Source: Flavobacteriales bacterium (GTDB lineage Bacteria > Bacteroidota > Bacteroidia > Flavobacteriales_F > PHOS-HE28). From it: a stretch of 64,000 nt of DNA. The stretch is from assembly GCA_019638085.1 (NCBI GenBank), contig JAHBUL010000001.1, positions 191,630-255,629 of the forward strand, written 5' to 3'. Below are positions 8,583-17,006 of this stretch, in pieces (positions within the stretch are counted from its first letter, which is position 1; each line of letters begins with the position of its first letter). The notes beneath the pieces are model-generated. The model was given only the letters and a program-made list of their open reading frames with translations. It made no database searches and had not been told where the DNA came from. Made by a program: the position numbers and the translations under genes.

Positions 8583-11500
8583 ATGCGTCCTTTACTCAGT
8601 GCCCTCCTGGTTTTGGCGGCGATCGTTGCCTCGGCGCAATCGGAGCACTTGGACACACGTGGCCGCGAGTTCTGGATGGGATTCATGCAGAATGCATCGG
8701 GCACCCAACAGCTTTCGCTGAAGATCGCGGCTTCGCAGGCCACTACAGGGACGGTAAGCATTCCATTAGCCGGATGGAGCACCACGTTCAGTGTGCCAGC
8801 AAATGGTATGACGTCCGTGGCTGTGCCGAATATCTATGAGGTCGTTGGGTCGGAAACAGTCCAGGATCTGGGCGTACACATCACTTCCGTGGAGCCGGTG
8901 ACCGTAACGGCGGTGAATTACCAAAATCAGACCACGGACGCCGCGCAGGTGCTTCCTGTTTCCGGCCTTGGCACCTCCTACCGGGTGGATGCTCTTCCGG
9001 GTACATCCACCGCTTTCCCGAACGGCACCTACATCTTCCGCAGTGAATTCCTGATCGTGGCCACCGAGGATGGTACGGTCGTGAGCATCACGCCTTCCAC
9101 AATGACCACGGCCGGTAACGCTCCCGGGGTTCCTTTCACCGTGAATTTGGATGCCGGTCAGGTCTATCAGGTTCAGGCGCTCAACGGTCTCACCGACCTC
9201 ACGGGCACGGTGATCTCCGGCACCGCGGCCAGCGGCCCTTGCAGGCCCTTCGCGGTTTTCGGGGGAAGCATGTGTGCGGTGGTCAGCTGTGCGGCCTGTG
9301 ACCATGTGAACGAACAGATGATCCCGGTGAATACGTGGGGAACCGATTTCCACACAGTGCCCTTGGGTAACCTGTCGGCGTGGGCGTACCGCGTGTTGGC
9401 CAATGAGGACAACACCTTGGTCTCCATCGATGGAGGGGGAGCGGTCAGCTTGAATGCCGGACAAACACACCAAGTACTGAACAGTTCGCAACCTGTTTGC
9501 ATCACCAGCGATAAGCCCATTAGCGTCACGCAGATCATGCAAGGTGCAACCTGTGCTGGCAGCGGCGACCCATCCTTGCTCTTGCTCACACCGGATGATC
9601 GGATAAGCACCTCCGCCCAGTTCACCACCCTGTTCTCCACTCAGGCGGTGATGGGGCATTATGTGAGCGTGGTGACACCCACTGGTGCGATCTCCCAGTT
9701 GCAATTGGACGGGAGTCCCGTATCTCCTGCCTTGTTCAGCACTTATACCGCCTGTGCTGGTTATTCCTATGCCAAGGTCTTCGTCACTGCCGGTACCCAC
9801 CGTCTTTCCTCACCGGCGGGCTTTTTGGCGTACGCTTATGGCTTGGCCTCCGGCGAGAGCTATATGTACAGCGTTTCCAACGACATGTTGGAGCCTGCTC
9901 CTCAGGATTCAGTGATCTGCTCCACCGGACCGATCACATTGACCGCGCCGATCGTGTTGGCGAACGCACAATGGACCATGGCCAGTGACCCCGGTACGGT
10001 GTTGGCCACCGGCAACAGTTATACGTTCACCCCGGACCACAATGATGTGTACCGTGTGGATGGTGAGATCGCCCCCAGCGGTTGCATCAAGCACTTTGAA
10101 TTCCAGGTCGGGCTGCCCGCACAGCCTCAATTGAACCTCCAGGCGAACGGACTCTCCACCACCACTGTTTGCCAATTCACCTCGGTGCAATTGGGCGTGG
10201 GCTCGGTATTGGATGCGCAATGGTTCGATCTGAACTGGAGCCCCTCGGCACAGATGTCCGACCCCACCATTCCCGACCCGGTAGCTTATCCCAGCCAGGA
10301 TACATGGTACAAGCTGCTGGTGACCAGCCCGGTGGGATGTGGAAGTGCGGTTGACAGTGTGCTCGTGCAGGTGCATCCGAGCAATATTTTCGCTCTGCGT
10401 ACTTCCGTATCGGATGATTCCATCTGTGTGGGGAACACCACCACTCTACATGCCGAAGTGGAGCGTGTACTCTATGCCGATGCTTTCGAAGGTGCATGGG
10501 CAACTTGGTGGGAGGGCATCCAAGGTGGAAGCATCAGCGATGCATGTGGCTCGGTGACGGGCGAAGCCTTGTATTTCAACGGGAACGGAATGCGTAACGC
10601 GATCGCTCCTCCGATGAATTTCAGCAATGGAGGCATGGCGCATTTCGCCCTGAAGATCGGTTCCGGCGCAGCCCCCTGCGATGATGCCGACCCCGGAGAG
10701 GACGTGGTGCTGGAATACAGCACGGATGGGCTTACATGGAACGTGCTGGAAACTTTATACGAGAATGCCTATCCCACCTTCACACAAGTGGATGTCGCCA
10801 TACCCGCACTGGGTGCAGCAGGGAATACCGTGCGTTTGCGGTGGAGGCAATTGGCGCATTCCGGTGCTGGTCAGGACAACTGGTCCTTGGACAATGTGCT
10901 CATCACGCGCTATGAGGACCCGGTCGGTCAGTTGACCTGGACCCCGGCCGCCACCTTGAGCGATGCGAGCATCGCCATGCCCACAGCCACACCCACAAGT
11001 GATACTTGGTATCGGGCGGAAGTGGCCAATTCTTCGGGGTGCAGCTATGTCGACTCCGTTTTGGTGCGCGTGGCACCGTCCTTCAGCATCCAACCGATCA
11101 GCGATACCGTGCGCTGCGATTTAGCAGGCACACAATTGCAGGCACAGGCTACTTCCGGCTCGGGGATCGCCTGGTCGTGGGCACCTGCCACCGGGCTCAG
11201 TTCCGCCACCATCGCCGACCCGGTCGCTTCCCCATCAGCCACGACCACCTACACGGTGAACGCCACGAATTCATGGGGTTGTACAGCCTCCGAGCAGGTC
11301 TCGGTGGGCGTGAGCCAGTTGAGTTCCGTGACCGCCACCTCCAGCGAGGCCACCATTTGCCATGACGGAATGGTGGAGCTTTCCGCTGCGGTCAGCTCCA
11401 CAGGAGCGTACACCATTGCGTGGTCGCCTTCCAGCGTGGTCGCCAACCCTTCCGCAGCCACCACACAGGCCTCGCCTTCGGATACCACCAGCTTCATCTG

Positions 11501-13562
11501 CACGGTGACCGATACCCAGACCGGATGCGCGCGCACCTCCAGTACCACGGTGAACGTGAACCCGGCGTATAGCTTGGCATTGACGACTGATACTACTGTA
11601 TGCACCGCGCTCGGCATGCAATTGCAAGCGAACAATAACCTCGCTCCTCCCTACCAAGTGGCTTGGACCCCAGCGGGACATTTGAATGCGGATAACATTC
11701 TGGCGCCTACCATCCTGCTGGATACCACCACCACATATGTAGTCACGCTTACGGATCAGAACGGATGCAGCATCACGGACTCCACCACCATTACTGTGGC
11801 CTTCGATAACCTGATCACTCCGGTGAATTTGAGCACCTGTGCGGGGCAGCAGCTGTTGCTCGATGCGGGTTTCCCCGGCTCCTCGTACGAGTGGAACACC
11901 AACGCCACCACCCAGACCATCACCGTGGACCAGCCGGGGTCATACACCGTCACCATTACCGATAGTCAGGCCTGCCAAGCGATCAAGACCTTCCATACCA
12001 CCTTCAATCCACTGCCGGTCCTGGACCTCGGGCCCGATCTCGCAATATGCGGCCAGACGAACCACGTGCTTGATGCGGGCAATGCGGGCAACAACATACT
12101 CTGGAGCACGGGTGCCACCACTTCACAGATCACGGTAAACACGACAGGGACCTACGGCGTAACGGTGACCACACCACAAGGCTGCCAAGCCACGGATGCA
12201 GTGCAGATCTCGCTGAATCCTGCACCGCTGGATATGCTGCAGGATGTAACGGTTTGTGAGGAATCCCAGCCAACACTGAACGCGGGCAACCCCGGAAGTA
12301 CCTATCTGTGGAATACGGGCGAGACCACGCAAAGCATCAACCCTAGCGCAACCGGGACCTATTCAGTAGCCGTGACCACGCCGCAGAACTGCACTGAAAC
12401 CTTCGACGCGGAAGTGATCCTGATGCCACGCGTCTCGGTGACTTTGGGTGAGGACCAGGAACATTGCGAGGGTACCCCGGTTCAATTGAACGCCGGAACA
12501 GCTCCTTTGAACTATTCATGGAATACAGGCCAGACCACCGCGTTATTGGATGTCGACACAAGCGGCATCTATATCGCGATGGTCACGAACGGATATTGCA
12601 CGGATTCCGATACCGTTCTGGTGGTCTTCCACCCAGCGCCTGTTAACAACCTGAACGATATCACGGCCTGCATCGCACAGCCGATCACCTTCGATGCGGC
12701 CAACCCCGGCGCCACGTATGCGTGGAGCAACGGCGAAAGCTCACAGGCGATCACGGTGACCATGTCCGGCCAATACGATGTCACCATTACGAATGCTTTC
12801 GGCTGTGAGGCCACCTTCGATGCTACAGCCACGTTCGTGGCTCCACCCGCTGTGGACCTCGGACCGGATACGGTACTCTGCGCAGGTGAATGGATCACGT
12901 TGGATGCTGGAAACCCGGGGAACACCTACACATGGAGTACCGGGGCCACCACGCGTACCATCCTTGCGGGCAGCACCGGGGAGTACATGGTTACTGTTGA
13001 CAATGGGTACTGCACCACGTCGGACGAGGTGCGCGTGATCTTCAACCCGATCCCCGACCGCATGCCTACGCACCAATATTTCACCTGCTTGGATGAGGAT
13101 CCGCATTTCGTGGATGTCGATGCAGGTAATCCGGGCAGCACATTCCTGTGGGATGATGGACAGACTTCACAGGTGATCAAAGCCACCACGTACGGCTGGC
13201 GAAGTGTCTCCATCACCAATGCATTCGGCTGCTCCTTGGCGGACAGTGCGCTGGTGAACGAGTTCTGCCGACCCACGATCTTCATCCCCAATACCTTTAC
13301 CCCGAACGGTGATGGGCGTAACGATATCTGGCTTACGGTGGGGAACAACATCGGCGAGTACGAGATGCACGTCTTCGACCGTTGGGGTGGGGTGATCTTT
13401 CACTCCACGGACGTGAACGTGGGCTGGGATGGTACGGTGGGCGGGCAACAGATGCCGAATGACATCTATGCGTTCCGGGTGGTGTACCGCCTTGTGGAGG
13501 ACTCGGACGGTCGACTCGGTTTCGAACAGACCAAGCTGGGTCACGTGCAGGTACTGCGCTGA
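8583..13562 (+). CDS. giant secreted multi-Ig protein with IgGFc-binding-like N-terminus, reelin-like insert and T9SS type B domain
   Basis: This 1659-residue cargo protein has a signal peptide (MRPLLSALLVLAAIVASAQ), then an IgGFc-binding-like region (REFWMGFMQN onward, about residues 20-440). A series of PKD/Ig-like repeats follows. Near nucleotides 10470-10920 one repeat is interrupted by a reelin-like jelly-roll domain (ACGSVTGEALYF through WSLDNVLI). The second half holds about seven repeats of roughly 80 residues with the pattern LDAGNPGxTYxWSTGxTTQ. The C-terminus (FIPNTFTPNGDGRNDIW, then FDRWGGVIFHS) is the gliding-motility CHU_C domain that directs export and surface attachment by T9SS. 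I use the ATG at 8583 because it opens the signal peptide; an upstream GTG at 8526 is in frame. Adhesion is a guess from the architecture. The stop abuts the convergent omega-amidase stop with no gap. Confidence 0.9.
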   Translation: MRPLLSALLVLAAIVASAQSEHLDTRGREFWMGFMQNASGTQQLSLKIAASQATTGTVSIPLAGWSTTFSVPANGMTSVAVPNIYEVVGSETVQDLGVHITSVEPVTVTAVNYQNQTTDAAQVLPVSGLGTSYRVDALPGTSTAFPNGTYIFRSEFLIVATEDGTVVSITPSTMTTAGNAPGVPFTVNLDAGQVYQVQALNGLTDLTGTVISGTAASGPCRPFAVFGGSMCAVVSCAACDHVNEQMIPVNTWGTDFHTVPLGNLSAWAYRVLANEDNTLVSIDGGGAVSLNAGQTHQVLNSSQPVCITSDKPISVTQIMQGATCAGSGDPSLLLLTPDDRISTSAQFTTLFSTQAVMGHYVSVVTPTGAISQLQLDGSPVSPALFSTYTACAGYSYAKVFVTAGTHRLSSPAGFLAYAYGLASGESYMYSVSNDMLEPAPQDSVICSTGPITLTAPIVLANAQWTMASDPGTVLATGNSYTFTPDHNDVYRVDGEIAPSGCIKHFEFQVGLPAQPQLNLQANGLSTTTVCQFTSVQLGVGSVLDAQWFDLNWSPSAQMSDPTIPDPVAYPSQDTWYKLLVTSPVGCGSAVDSVLVQVHPSNIFALRTSVSDDSICVGNTTTLHAEVERVLYADAFEGAWATWWEGIQGGSISDACGSVTGEALYFNGNGMRNAIAPPMNFSNGGMAHFALKIGSGAAPCDDADPGEDVVLEYSTDGLTWNVLETLYENAYPTFTQVDVAIPALGAAGNTVRLRWRQLAHSGAGQDNWSLDNVLITRYEDPVGQLTWTPAATLSDASIAMPTATPTSDTWYRAEVANSSGCSYVDSVLVRVAPSFSIQPISDTVRCDLAGTQLQAQATSGSGIAWSWAPATGLSSATIADPVASPSATTTYTVNATNSWGCTASEQVSVGVSQLSSVTATSSEATICHDGMVELSAAVSSTGAYTIAWSPSSVVANPSAATTQASPSDTTSFICTVTDTQTGCARTSSTTVNVNPAYSLALTTDTTVCTALGMQLQANNNLAPPYQVAWTPAGHLNADNILAPTILLDTTTTYVVTLTDQNGCSITDSTTITVAFDNLITPVNLSTCAGQQLLLDAGFPGSSYEWNTNATTQTITVDQPGSYTVTITDSQACQAIKTFHTTFNPLPVLDLGPDLAICGQTNHVLDAGNAGNNILWSTGATTSQITVNTTGTYGVTVTTPQGCQATDAVQISLNPAPLDMLQDVTVCEESQPTLNAGNPGSTYLWNTGETTQSINPSATGTYSVAVTTPQNCTETFDAEVILMPRVSVTLGEDQEHCEGTPVQLNAGTAPLNYSWNTGQTTALLDVDTSGIYIAMVTNGYCTDSDTVLVVFHPAPVNNLNDITACIAQPITFDAANPGATYAWSNGESSQAITVTMSGQYDVTITNAFGCEATFDATATFVAPPAVDLGPDTVLCAGEWITLDAGNPGNTYTWSTGATTRTILAGSTGEYMVTVDNGYCTTSDEVRVIFNPIPDRMPTHQYFTCLDEDPHFVDVDAGNPGSTFLWDDGQTSQVIKATTYGWRSVSITNAFGCSLADSALVNEFCRPTIFIPNTFTPNGDGRNDIWLTVGNNIGEYEMHVFDRWGGVIFHSTDVNVGWDGTVGGQQMPNDIYAFRVVYRLVEDSDGRLGFEQTKLGHVQVLR

Positions 13563-14339
13563 TCAGATCTTCAGATCGAAGTCATCCGTTTCCATCCCCA
13601 CGGGGAACTTCGCACGGAAATCTTCCAAGGCAGCGGCGTCGCACACGGTGTGCGTAATGCAGTCGGTGGCGGATCCGCATGATGCCATCACCTCTCCTTT
13701 CGGATCGATGGCCACGCTGTCACCGGTATAGTGGATGCCCTTTCCGTCCATGCCGACCCGGTTCACGCCCACTACATAGCACTGGTTCTCAATGGCACGT
13801 GCGATCAGCAATTGGCTCCAAGGATAGCGACGTGCCTCCGGCCAATTGGCCACATAGAGCGCAGCATCGTAATCACCTTTGTTCCTGCTGAATACCGGGA
13901 AACGCAGATCGAAGCAGACCTGCAACAGGATCCGCCAATCGCGCCATTCCACCACCACCCGCTTGCTCCCTGCGTTGAAATGATCAGTCTCGTTCGCGAA
14001 CCGGAAGAGGTGTCGCTTGTCATAATGTGTCACACTGCCGTCGGGGATAACGAAGAGTCCGCGATTGAAGGTCTTCCCTCCTTCGGCAATGATCACGCTG
14101 CCATAGATCGCGGCATCCGTGCGGGAAGCTTGCTCCTTCATCCAGCGCACCGTTTCCCCACCCATGGTCTCGGCCAATGCGGCGTTCATGCTGAAACCGG
14201 TGGTCCATAGTTCGGGGAGGACGATCAGGTCGGTAGCGCCTTTCAGGCCCTCCAATTTACCAGCGAACAAGCTGCGGTTGGCTGCGGCATTCTCCCAATG
14301 CTGCATGCTCTGTACCAGGGTCACTCTTAGATCGCGCAT
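13563..14339 (-). CDS. omega-amidase / nitrilase-family amidohydrolase (YafV-like)
   Basis: The 258-residue protein has the nitrilase catalytic triad: Glu43 in LPELWTTGFS, Lys108 in THYDKRHLF and Cys142 in QVCFDLRFPVF. The sequence is most like the YafV/omega-amidase branch, which hydrolyses alpha-ketoglutaramate and related omega-amides in the cytoplasm. Its start overlaps the end of the upstream aminotransferase gene by 13 bases, so the two are translationally linked. Transaminases that use glutamine as donor release alpha-ketoglutaramate, which this enzyme would convert to 2-oxoglutarate and ammonia. The neighbouring gene therefore strongly supports the assignment and suggests a role in methionine salvage. 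Confidence 0.9.
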   Translation of the reverse strand: MRDLRVTLVQSMQHWENAAANRSLFAGKLEGLKGATDLIVLPELWTTGFSMNAALAETMGGETVRWMKEQASRTDAAIYGSVIIAEGGKTFNRGLFVIPDGSVTHYDKRHLFRFANETDHFNAGSKRVVVEWRDWRILLQVCFDLRFPVFSRNKGDYDAALYVANWPEARRYPWSQLLIARAIENQCYVVGVNRVGMDGKGIHYTGDSVAIDPKGEVMASCGSATDCITHTVCDAAALEDFRAKFPVGMETDDFDLKI

Positions 14340-15469
14340 AGTCGTTCAAGGGCATCGTCCAATGTTTCATCCTGCTTCGCGAAGCAGAACCGAAGGATCC
14401 GTTGGCCCGAAGGTGGATCCTTGTAGAAGGGGCTTAAAGGTATTGCAGCCACACCGTGTTCGGTGGCCAAGCGCTTCGCGAATATGAGGTCCGGCTCATC
14501 GCTGACCTTGCTGTAATCCGCGAGCTGGAAATAGCTGCCTTCGCAGGGTAGCGGCTCGAAAGGCGAAGCGCGCAAGCCGATGAGGAAACGGTCACGCTTG
14601 GCTTGATAGAATCGCGGAAGTGTTTCGTAATGCAAGGGGTCTCCCAAGTATTCCGCCAGCGCAACTTGCATCGGCGCGTTCACGCTGAAAACGTTGAACT
14701 GGTGTACTTTTCTGAACTCCGCCATCAGCGCTTTTGGCGCAAGGAGATAGCCCATTTTCCAGCCGGTGGCGTGGAACACCTTGCCGAAGCTGTACACCAC
14801 GAAGGCGCGATCGCGCAGCTCCGGATAGCGGATAGCAGAGGCATGTGGTTCTCTGTCGAAGACCAAGTGCTCGTACACCTCGTCGCTGATGAGGATGATG
14901 TCGGTGCCTCGCAGAATGTCCGTGATCGCACGCATGTCCGCATCGCGAAGGATGGTGCCCGCCGGGTTGTGCGGCGTGTTGATCATCAGCACGCGGGTCC
15001 TTGGTGTTATCGCGCTTCGCAGCGCCTCCGCATCGAACCTCATGTCGTTGCCCAAGCGCACATGCACCGGTAGGCCACCGAAGAGTTCTACTGAAGGTGC
15101 ATAGCAATCGTACGCAGGATCGATGATGACCACTTCGTCGCCAGTGCGAACGATGGCCCCCAGCGCAGTGAAAAGCGCTTGGGTGGCTCCGGCGGTCACG
15201 GTAACTTCCGTATCCGGATCATAGCTGAAACCATACAGCCGCTCCACCTTCGCCGCGATCGCTTCGCGCAATGCCGGCAATCCCGGCATCGGTGCATATT
15301 GGTTGTGGCCCGCTTTCATGGCCGCATGCGTAAGCTCGCTCAGCTTCTCATCGATCGGGAAATCGGGAAATCCCTGGCTGAGGTTGATGGCACTACTCTC
15401 CTGTGCCAACTTGCTCATCACGGAAAAGATCGTGGTGCCGACGTTGGGGAGCTTTGAGGAACGGATCAT
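14327..15469 (-). CDS. PLP-dependent methionine/glutamine aminotransferase (YbdL-like)
   Basis: This 380-residue fold-type I aminotransferase resembles YbdL and kynurenine/glutamine transaminase K. Visible landmarks are LSQGFPDFPID near the start, YAPMPGLPALREAIA, TAGATQALFTA, NTPHNPAGTI, SDEVYEHLVFD and the PLP lysine region YSFGKVFHATGWKMGY. Such enzymes transfer the amino group of glutamine or methionine to keto acids, for example in regenerating methionine from its keto acid. The downstream overlapping omega-amidase completes the glutamine transaminase/omega-amidase pathway. A TAGCTTCG box at 15476-15483 is one base off the -7 consensus and would give an almost leaderless mRNA. No anomalies were seen. 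Confidence 0.92.
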   Translation of the reverse strand: MIRSSKLPNVGTTIFSVMSKLAQESSAINLSQGFPDFPIDEKLSELTHAAMKAGHNQYAPMPGLPALREAIAAKVERLYGFSYDPDTEVTVTAGATQALFTALGAIVRTGDEVVIIDPAYDCYAPSVELFGGLPVHVRLGNDMRFDAEALRSAITPRTRVLMINTPHNPAGTILRDADMRAITDILRGTDIILISDEVYEHLVFDREPHASAIRYPELRDRAFVVYSFGKVFHATGWKMGYLLAPKALMAEFRKVHQFNVFSVNAPMQVALAEYLGDPLHYETLPRFYQAKRDRFLIGLRASPFEPLPCEGSYFQLADYSKVSDEPDLIFAKRLATEHGVAAIPLSPFYKDPPSGQRILRFCFAKQDETLDDALERLCAI

Positions 15470-15516
15470 GCGCAGCGAAGCTAATGGACGCGGTACGCAA
15501 TGGGCATCTTTGCAGA

Positions 15517-15755
15517 ATGGAACTCAAGGCAATTCAAGAGGATATTACCAAACTCGAGGTGGATGCGATCGTGAACGTGGCTAACACAAGCCTGAGGGGT
15601 GGTGGGCCATCCTTACCCTGTCGCGAGTGTCCGATAAGTATCGTACCACGCGCGTGGCCATACCCTATCGGACGAGTGTTTCCAACACGAGCGAGGACGC
15701 TCGCGTTAAGGAGTTGGTAATTACGCCGAAGCAGGCGTTGAAGCGGGTGAAGTGA
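15517..15755 (+). pseudogene. macro-domain (ADP-ribose-binding) gene remnant interrupted by a palindromic repeat
   Basis: The ATG at 15517 opens MELKAIQEDITKLEVDAIVN followed by VANTSLRGGG, the unmistakable N-terminus of a macro-domain protein that binds or hydrolyses ADP-ribose derivatives such as O-acetyl-ADP-ribose. After about 30 codons the sequence becomes a palindromic repeat (separate entry) and no further macro-domain sequence follows in any frame, so about 80 percent of the gene is lost. The main frame stops at 15718-15720. Another frame runs through the repeat to a stop at 15753-15755, giving TSEDARVKELVITPKQALKR. A CATCTTTG box at 15505-15512, one base off the -7 consensus, may be the old promoter. 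The remnant is probably non-functional. Confidence 0.75.
15620..15707. repeat. nested palindromic repeat element
   Basis: The 12-bp perfect palindrome CCACGCGCGTGG (15646-15657) sits at the centre of an outer inverted repeat, GTCCGATA (15629-15636) and TATCGGAC (15666-15673). A second hairpin, CGAGCG-n4-CGCTCG, follows at 15688-15703. The outer arms match the perfect palindrome in the nuoE-nuoF gap (34813-34830), so this is a dispersed family. It marks the break in the macro-domain gene. Confidence 0.75.
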
Positions 15756-15832
15756 GCAGTGCCTTATATATGCCTGCACAACCGCTGGCAGTTGCGCGAG
15801 TTCGATGATTGCACTTCATCCTTGCCTAGCAT

Positions 15833-16195
15833 CTACCAGAAGCGCCACCAAGGCTTCTGGGCAATCGATGCTTCGCTCGACACTGGCTCATCCGGAAGCT
15901 CAGTCCAAGAACCATCCGCCTCCCTCCTCCAAGTTGTTGGTACACCATCCAGGCGCATTTCAACGCCAGCGCCATGATCAACAAACTCGATCAATTCAGG
16001 CGCGAGCCAGAACTGTTTGTTTAGTTCTTCAATATTGACGGAGTAGGCCAAGTCTTCGACCTTGGAACCGACAAGATCTACCCTGGTAACGGATGGAGTG
16101 GTGAACCCATAGATGTTCCCTAGTCGACCAGCGATGCCCAATGCTTGGGTTTCGGGTGTCTCCTTGATTCGAACGTTATCCCCGAAGTCTGGCAT
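15833..16195 (-). CDS. conserved hypothetical protein downstream of sdhB
   Basis: This is a soluble 120-residue acidic protein with no signal peptide or membrane segment. It begins MPDFGDNVRIKETPETQALG and contains a stretch reading NKQFWLAPELIEFVDHGAG; I do not recognise a named domain. The start lies 3 bp after the sdhB stop on the same strand, so it is probably read through from the sdh operon, though nothing in the sequence ties it to respiration. The coding strand looks a little less GC-rich than its neighbours, which may hint at later acquisition. Conserved hydrophobic and aromatic positions suggest a real protein, possibly a small beta-rich fold. Confidence 0.7.
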   Translation of the reverse strand: MPDFGDNVRIKETPETQALGIAGRLGNIYGFTTPSVTRVDLVGSKVEDLAYSVNIEELNKQFWLAPELIEFVDHGAGVEMRLDGVPTTWRREADGSWTELPDEPVSSEASIAQKPWWRFW

Positions 16196-16198
16196 CGA

Positions 16199-16957
16199 TC
16201 ACTCCTTCGACAGCTCCGCCCCCAAGTACTCCCGGTTCAACCGTGCGATGTTCTCCAGCGAGATGTCCTTCGGACACTCGATCTCGCAAGCGCCGATGTT
16301 GGTGCAGTTGCCAAAGCCTTCGGTGTCCATCTGCTCCACCATGTTGAGGGCACGCGTCTTTGCTTCGGGCCGGCCTTGGGGCAGTAATGCATATTGGCTC
16401 ACCTTGGCGGCCACGAAGAGCATGGCCGAGCTGTTCGGACAGGCAGCCACGCATGCACCGCAGCCGATGCAGGCCGCCGCATCAAAGGCCTTGTCAGAGT
16501 CCAGCTTGGGGATGGGCTGCGCATTGGCATCCACCAGGTTGCCCATGGTGTTCACGCTCACGAAGCCGCCAGCGGCCTGGATGCGGTCGAACGCGCCGCG
16601 GTCCACCACCAGGTCTTTGATCACCGGGAAGGCTCCGGCGCGCCATGGTTCCACATGGATCACATCACCGTCCTTGAACTTGCGCATATGCAATTGGCAG
16701 GTGGTGATGTGGCGGCTTGGGCCGTGCGGACGGCCATCGATGAAGAGGCTGCACGCACCGCAGATGCCCTCGCGGCAATCGTGGTCGAAGGCGATGGGTT
16801 CCTGACCTTCGCGTACCAGCCTATCGTTGAGCACGTCGAGCATTTCGAGGAAGGACATGTCCTCGGAGATGTCTGAGACTTGGTAGTCCACCATGGCGCC
16901 TTTGGCTTTGGCATCCGCCTGCCTCCAGATCTTCAATGTCAATTTCATATTGCCCAT
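16199..16957 (-). CDS. sdhB: succinate dehydrogenase/fumarate reductase iron-sulfur subunit
   Basis: SdhB carries electrons between the flavoprotein and the quinone site through three iron-sulfur clusters on the cytoplasmic face of the membrane. All ligands are visible in the 252 residues: [10 protein letters not shown] (61-70) with a later Cys for the 2Fe-2S cluster, [13 protein letters not shown] for the 4Fe-4S cluster and [13 protein letters not shown] for the 3Fe-4S cluster. Two ATGs, at 16957 and 16948, are in frame; the shorter [10 protein letters not shown] start is equally plausible. It lies 49 bp after sdhA in a C-A-B order typical of B-type enzymes with a single cytochrome subunit. 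Confidence 0.96.
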   Translation of the reverse strand: MGNMKLTLKIWRQADAKAKGAMVDYQVSDISEDMSFLEMLDVLNDRLVREGQEPIAFDHDCREGICGACSLFIDGRPHGPSRHITTCQLHMRKFKDGDVIHVEPWRAGAFPVIKDLVVDRGAFDRIQAAGGFVSVNTMGNLVDANAQPIPKLDSDKAFDAAACIGCGACVAACPNSSAMLFVAAKVSQYALLPQGRPEAKTRALNMVEQMDTEGFGNCTNIGACEIECPKDISLENIARLNREYLGAELSKE

Positions 16958-17006
16958 TTGTGTTGGTGTTGGTTTTGTCGACCCGGTGGGTCGACGCTAC
17001 TCGATC

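Noticed and set aside
12030-13270. Regular DNA-level periodicity that could suggest a CRISPR-like array
   Set aside because: It reflects roughly 80-residue protein repeats in an open reading frame with diverged codons, without short identical repeats and spacers.
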